A stretch of DNA of 64,000 bases from contig NW_026970820.1 of the NCBI RefSeq assembly GCF_963678635.1, positions 1,548,001-1,612,000 of the forward strand. Reading direction: 5' to 3'. The notes below the pieces were generated by a model, which saw only the letters and a list, made by a program, of their open reading frames with translations, ran no database searches and was not told the origin of the DNA. Origin of the DNA: Symsagittifera roscoffensis. Taxonomy: Eukaryota; Xenacoelomorpha; Acoela; Convolutidae. A program made the translations under genes and the position numbers. This document shows positions 58,309 to 64,000 of the stretch, one piece after another. Positions within the stretch are counted from its first letter, which is position 1; every line of letters begins with the position of its first letter.

Positions 58309-60523
58309 CACCCTCAAGGTCACGTGACTTATTTTTGTTTTTCGTATTTTCTGAAACCAAAAGCAAGCATGGTCATGCATCGACATGATGTGCTCAAGCA
58401 AATACGTGGACTTCTACGCATTCCCATTCGCAATGCGCCCATCGGGCTCAAATGCCAATGCTCAATTAATTTTGCCAGGTGAAAAAAAAATTATTTAAAA
58501 AGTTCTGCTAAACTTTATTTTAAACTACCACCAAAAAACGCAAAGATTTCAAAGTGTAAAACAATCAAATTTTTGCCAATACCGGGCTTGCAATGAGACT
58601 GATGTTGGCAAAAGTAAAATACAAAATGTAGAAAATGGAAAGAAAAAAATTGTTCAAAATAAGAACGCAACATCAAAAACTTATTTGATCTCCGCTCAAA
58701 TCATAATTCAGATCAGGCTGATTTCAGATTTTAAGCGTAGAATTTACGGTTACGGCTGCTCCCTCTACAGGTCCCAGAGGGACCGAGTGAGCATCCTACC
58801 TCGATCCAGGTTAACGGATAGTTGTTCTTAATTTTTCACAAATTTTTTTTTCTCTAATGCTTGTTTTCACTTCCTCATGAGAAGCTGTATTAATTTTTAA
58901 AAAATTTATTTTATCCATCAATGCTTCCAAGAACAACTGATTTTAGGCGATTACAAATGCGGTTGTTGAAACTAGTAAGGGATAATGATGAGAAAAACTG
59001 TAAGTTTTCAAATGAATTTAAAAACAGTTTTTTTCCTTTTTTTCTTTTGTAAATCGGGAGAAATGAATCAGTTTTTTTTTAAGTTTTCCTCGCACCACCC
59101 ACTGTTCCTTAGTAATGAAGATTCCTGTTCTAGCCGTTTATAACACTTTGGCAGAAAAAACATCAATATGATGTAAAATGTTTTAAAAAAGAGAAAAATT
59201 TAAAAATTATGTTTTTTTTTTAAAAATCAAAAAATTGTAATTTTCAAAATTGAAAGAAAGTAAAAATTAATTGCATATTACGATTCACCGTACCCAACTT
59301 AGTGGGTATAGCATTTTAAATTACCAAAAAATGTTGAAAATTGTAGATTTTATGAAGTTTTCATTTTGGCTATTTTTCCTTGTCGCCTCCACTTAAGGCA
59401 CCTTTGAGCCAACTTGAGAAACTGGAACCTAAACAAGCTATACAGATAGTCTCAATGAGCCATTTTCAGCGTGATAACACGCCTGGAAGAAAAAAAAACT
59501 CCAGAAAAGAAAGAAAATTTTGAACTTTAACCTTTTTTCTTCTTCAAATGGCGATACTTAGAATAATTTTTCATCTGAAAAGTTCAAAAAAAATCAAAAA
59601 ATTCAAATTTTGAAAAATTTTTTAAAAAATCTCATCAGTCTGTTTATTGGAATCTTCGAGGTTTTGAGAGATCTTATCTGGCGGCTAACAACAAAAGGAT
59701 CATTTATTATAAAAATTTGAGAAAGGTCAAAAAAACATGTTTTTTCGACTTTTTTGACAGAATTTCGAAAGCAATATCTTGGCAAAAAACAAGAATGAGG
59801 GCCTAAAATTAGTACAAACAGTACTCCCACATAAGGTACATTAGGTTGGAAACAAAAAATTTACTCTGACTCAAAAATCGTTTTTTAACTTTACTCTGAA
59901 CAAGAAATTGAAAAGAAATCAAAAACTTAAAAATTTTTTGAAAAAAATGATTGTTTTGAAAAAGTGCCAATTTTTAGCTGAAACTTTTCATTTTAGCTAA
60001 TAAAGCCAGAGCAATGCCCTTTAAGCTCAAATAAATTAATTATGCAAATTATTTTCAAGTTTTTTCGTTAAAGTCTTTTATTTTGAAAAAGTATTCAAAA
60101 ATGGGTAAAAAAAAGTCAAAAAAATCAATTTTCTCCGATTCAAAAACCTCCACTACCATGATGATTAGTGCGTTAGATAGGACTGCTGAGATCAATTTAG
60201 ACGTTCTTCCATAAGTATATCAAAATTTTTACTTATTTTTGAGAATTAAGCAGAATAAAAACTTTTCCCAAATTGGGCAAAAAGCCCAAATTAGCCCAAA
60301 CACCTGTTAAAAATTGTTGGGTCAAAAAATCACAAAAGGAAACCCCTATTCGTTTGACATTTTAGGGCCGCATGCAAAAAATTAGACCAATCTAACCTGA
60401 CAATTTCGAGAATCAACTTTTTTGTCAAAATTCTCTAAAGACCAATTTAGGGAGATTACTTGTACCGGTGGGGGCCCTACCCCACCTAAAAAATTTTTGA
60501 AATGCTGGAACGCGGCCACCTAG
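58309..60523 (+). repeat. Type B unit B23
   Basis: 2215 bp, start S2, end alpha. H1 variant with ATC loop at 58435-58449; H2 at 58754-58796. It is a copy of B6 along the whole unit, 39 kb away. Confidence 0.95.
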
Positions 60524-62743
60524 CACAATCAGGTACTAGTGGCTTGTTTTGAGTTTTTAGTAATTTCTGGAACCAAAAGAGAGTGTCGTCAAGCAACGAC
60601 ATCATGTGGTCAAGCAAATACGTGGACTTCTACGCATTCGCATTCGCAATGCGCCCTTCGCGCGCAAATGCCAATGCTCAATTAATTTTGCCAGGTGAAA
60701 AATTTTTTTGTAACGAAAAATTCTGATAAATTTTAACTTAAACTACCACCAAAAAACGCAAAGATTTCAAAGTGTGAAACAATCAAGTTTTGGCTAATAC
60801 CGGGCATGCAGTGAGACTGATTTCCGCATAAGTAAAATGGAAAATGAAGGAAATGGAAAGAAAAAAATTGTTCAAAATAAGAACGCAACATCAAAAACTT
60901 ATTTGATCTCCGCTAATGTCATAATTCCGATCAAGCTGATTTCAGATTTTAAGTGTAGAAATTACGGTTACGGCTGCTCCCTCTACAGGTCCCAGAGGGA
61001 CCGAGTGAGCATCCTACCTCGATCCAGGATAACGGATAGTTGTTTTTAATTTTTCATAAATTTTTTTTCACTAATGCTTGTTTTCAATTCCTCATGAGAA
61101 GCTGTATAAATTTTTTTAAAAATTGATTTTTTTAATCAATGCTTCCAAGAACAACTGATGTTAGGGGGTTACAAATGCGGTTGGTGAAAACTGGTAAGGG
61201 ATAATGATGAGAAAAATTGTAAGTTTTCAAATGAATTTAAAAACAGTTTTTTTTTTCTTTTTTCTTTTGTAAATCGGGAGAAATGAATCAGTTTTTTTAA
61301 GTTTTCCTCGCACCACCCACTGTTCATAAGTAATGAAGATTCCTGTTCTAGCCGTTTATAAAACTTTGGCAGAAAAAACATCAGAATGATGTAAAATGTT
61401 TTAAAAAAAATAAAAATTTGAAAATTATGTTTAAAAAAAAAAATCAAAAACTTGTAATTTTCAAAATTGGAAAAAAGTTTAAATTAATTGCATATTAAGA
61501 TTCAGCGTACCCAACTTAGTGGGTCTAGCATTTTAAATTACCAAAAAAAGTTGAAAATTGTAGATTTTATGAAGTTTTCATTTTGGCTATTTTTCCTTGT
61601 CGCCTCCACTTGAGGCACCTTTGAGCCAACTTGAGAAACTGGAACATAAACAAGCTGCACAGATGGTCAAAGTGAGCCATTTTCAGCGTGATAACACGCC
61701 TGGAAGAAAAAAAAACTCCAGAAAAGAAAGAAAATTATGAACTTTAACCTTTTTTCTTCTTCAAATGGCGATACTTAGAATAATTTTTCAGCTGAAAAGT
61801 ATAAAAAAAATCAAAAAATTCAAATTTTGAAAAAATTTATAAAAAAATCTCATCAGTCTGTTTATTGGAGTCTTCGAGGTTTTGAGAGACCTCATCTGGC
61901 GGCTAACAACAAGTGGATCACTTATTTTAAAATTTTGAGAAAGGTCAAAAAAACATGTTTTTTCGATTTTTTTGACAGAATTCCGAAAGCAATATCTTGG
62001 CTAAAAACAAGAATGAGGGCTTAAAATTAGTACAAACAGTACTCCCACATAAGGTACATTAGGTTGGAAACAAGAAATTTACTCTGACTCAAAAATCGTT
62101 TTTTAACTTTATTTCTGAACAAGAAATTGAAAAGAAATGAAAAACTTAAAAATTTTTTGAAAAAAAAGATTGTTTTGAAAAAGTGCCAATTTTTAGCTGA
62201 AACTTTTCATTTTAGCTAATAAAGCCAGAGCAATGCCCTTTAAGCTCAAATAAATTAATTATGCAAATTATTTTGAACTTTTTTCGTTAAAGCCTTTTAT
62301 TTTGAAAAAGTATTCAAAAATGGGTAAAAAAAAGTCAAAAAAATCAATTTTCTCCGATTCAAAAACCTCCACTACCATGATGATTAGTTCGTTAGATAGG
62401 ACTGCTGAGATCAATTTAGACGTATTTTCATAAGTATATCAAAAATTTTATTTATTTTTGAGAATTAAGCAAAATAAAAACTTTTCCCAAACTGGGCAAA
62501 ATGCCCAAATTAGCCCAAACACCTGTTAAAAATTGTTGGGTCAAAAAGTCACAAAAGGAAACCCCTATTCGTTTGCCATTTTAGGGCCGCATGCAAAAAA
62601 TTAGACCAATCTAACCTGACAATTTCGAGAATCGACTTTTTTGCAAAATTTCTCTATAGTCCATTTGAGGGATATTACTTGTACCGGTGGGGGCCCCTAC
62701 CCCACCTCAAAAAATTTTGTAATGCTGGAACGCGGCCACCTAG
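60524..62743 (+). repeat. Type B unit B24
   Basis: 2220 bp, start S1, end beta. H1 at 60651-60665 reads GCGCCC-TTC-GCGCGC with one broken pair; H2 at 60972-61014. Near copy of B2 apart from about the first 200 bases. Confidence 0.95.
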
Positions 62744-64000
62744 CACCCTCAAGGTCACGTGACTTATTTTTTTTTTTTGGTATTTTCTGAAACCAAAAGA
62801 GAGCGTGGTCATGCATCGACATCACATCATGTGCTCAAGCAAATACGTGGACTTCTACGCATTCCCATTCGCAGTGCGCCCTTCGGGCGCAAATGCCAAT
62901 GCTCAATTAATTTCGCCAGGTGAAAATTTTTTAAAGAAAAATTCTGATAAATTTTAACTTAAACTACCATCAAAAAACGCAAAGATTTCAAATTGTGAAA
63001 CAATCAAGTTTTTGCTAATACCGGGCATGCAGTGAGACTGATTTTGGCAAAAATAAATTGAAAAATGAAGGAAATGGAAAGAAAAAAAATTGTTCAAAAT
63101 AAGAACGCAACATCAAAAACTTATTTGATCTCCGCTAAGGTCATAATTCCGATCAGGCTGATTTCAGATTTTAAGCGTAGATTTTACGGTTACGGCTGCT
63201 CCCTCTACAGGTCCCAGAGGGACCGAGTGAGCATCCTACCTCGATCCAGGTTAACGGATAGTTGTTCTTAATTTTTCACAAAATTTTTTTTCACTAATGC
63301 TTGTTTTCATTTCCTCATGAGAAGCTGTATTAATTTTTAAAAAATTGATTTTATTAATCAATGCTTCCAAGAACAACTGATGTTAGGCGGTTGCAAATGC
63401 GGTTGCTGAAAACTAGTAAGGGATAATGATGAGAAAAATTGTAAGTTTTCAAATGAATTTAAAAACAGTTTTTTTCTTTTTTCTTTTGTAAATCGGAAGA
63501 AATGAATCAGTTTTTTTAAAAGTTTTCCTCGCACCAACCACTGTTCTTAAGTAATGAAGATTCCTGTTCTAGCCGTTTATAACACTTTGGCAGAAAAAAC
63601 ATCAATATGATGTAAAATGTTTGAAAAAAGAGAAAAATTTAAAAATTATGTTTTTTTTTAAAAATCAAAAATTTGTAATTTTCAAAATTGAAAAAAAGTG
63701 AAAATTAATTGCATATTACGATTCAGCGTACCCATTTTAGTGGGTATAGCATTTTGAATCACCAAAAAATGTTAAAAATTGTAGATTTTATGAAGTTTTC
63801 ATTGTGGCTATTTTTCCTTGTCGCCTCCACTTAAGGCACCTTTGAGCCAACTTGAGAAACTGGAACCTAAACAAGCTATACAGATAGTCTGAATGAGCCA
63901 TTTTCAGCGTGATAACACGCCTGGAAGAAAAAAAACTGCAGAAAAGAAAGGAAATTTTGAACTTTAACCTTTTTTCTTCTTAAAATGGCGATACTTAGAA
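62744..64000 (+). repeat. Type B unit B25, cut by the window edge
   Basis: The first 1257 bases of a B unit, start S2. H1 at 62876-62890; H2 at 63194-63236. Nearly the same as B20 and B11 over the visible part, so the array continues to the right. Confidence 0.95.

Larger units (their letters stand above)
1..64000 (+). repeat. Head-to-tail concatemer of CTAG-ended modules
   Basis: The window is filled by modules of four body types (A, B, C, D) in one orientation. Each ends CCATCTAG or CCACCTAG and is followed directly by the next. The order is A(partial)-A-A-B1-B2-B3-C-B4 to B19-D-B20 to B25(partial). The array runs off both edges. No LTRs, terminal inverted repeats, rRNA, tRNA or telomere arrays are seen. 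Head-to-tail arrays of rolling-circle elements are known for Helitron-related families; that this is one is inference. Confidence 0.9.

Noticed and set aside
1-64000. CRISPR array, LTR retrotransposon or TIR transposon
   Set aside because: The period is 2.2-2.5 kb rather than tens of bases. There are no internal LTR pairs, primer sites or reverse transcriptase. The first and last bases of modules are not inverted repeats.

Overview
The window looks like non-coding repetitive DNA from a eukaryote, most likely a rhabditid (Caenorhabditis-like) nematode. The reasons are the strongly AT-rich base composition, phased A/T tracts, no credible protein or RNA gene, and a repeat style (AAATTTT-rich bodies with short GC-rich ends such as GCGGCCACCTAG) that I associate with that group. 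The organism call is inference from style only.

The whole 64 kb reads as one head-to-tail concatemer of modules in a single orientation. Every module ends at the same motif, CCATCTAG or CCACCTAG, and the next module starts 0-5 bases later. There are four body types. Type A (about 2.47-2.49 kb) is at 1-5674: one partial and two full copies. Type B (2.20-2.22 kb) makes up most of the window: 24 full copies and one cut copy at 5675-12318, 14632-50033 and 51664-64000. Type C (2.31 kb, one copy) is at 12319-14631. Type D (1.63 kb, one copy) is at 50034-51663. I number the B copies B1-B25 from left to right. Types C and D sit exactly between two B units, with the CTAG motif at each junction.

Despite different bodies, all four types end in a homologous 150-155 bp domain. 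It begins GCATGCAAAAAATT, carries TTYGAGAANNCGAYTT, then a GC-rich hairpin whose stem differs between types but still pairs, then an ACGCG..CCAYCTAG end. The two full type A copies differ in the 4-5 bases right after CTAG and then both start TCAGGTCTGCG; B units start TCAGGT or TCAAGGT after a 5-base CACNN filler. A 5'-TC...CTAG-3' element with a subterminal 3' hairpin and no inverted ends or target duplication is the architecture of Helitron (rolling-circle) elements. The hairpin here lies 33-38 bases from the end, further than usual, and no Rep/helicase is present, so I call this Helitron-like and non-autonomous.

Types A, C and D also contain a tandem monomer of about 520 bp; B carries an inverted relic of part of it. 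Hairpin H1 (core CCC-TTC-GGG) lies near the start of A, B and D, and a 42-43 base hairpin H2 (GATGCTCCC arms) lies in A, B and C. Several non-adjacent B units are almost or fully identical across one whole unit and then stop matching, which suggests that whole modules were copied as discrete pieces. B starts come in two classes (S1: TCAGGTACTAGTG; S2: TCAAGGTCACGTG or close) and B ends in two classes (alpha: ACCAATTTAGGGAG; beta: GTCCATTTGAGGGA); all four combinations occur. Nothing in the window supports a working protein gene: the open frames are short, recur only because the DNA recurs, and are broken by indels from copy to copy.
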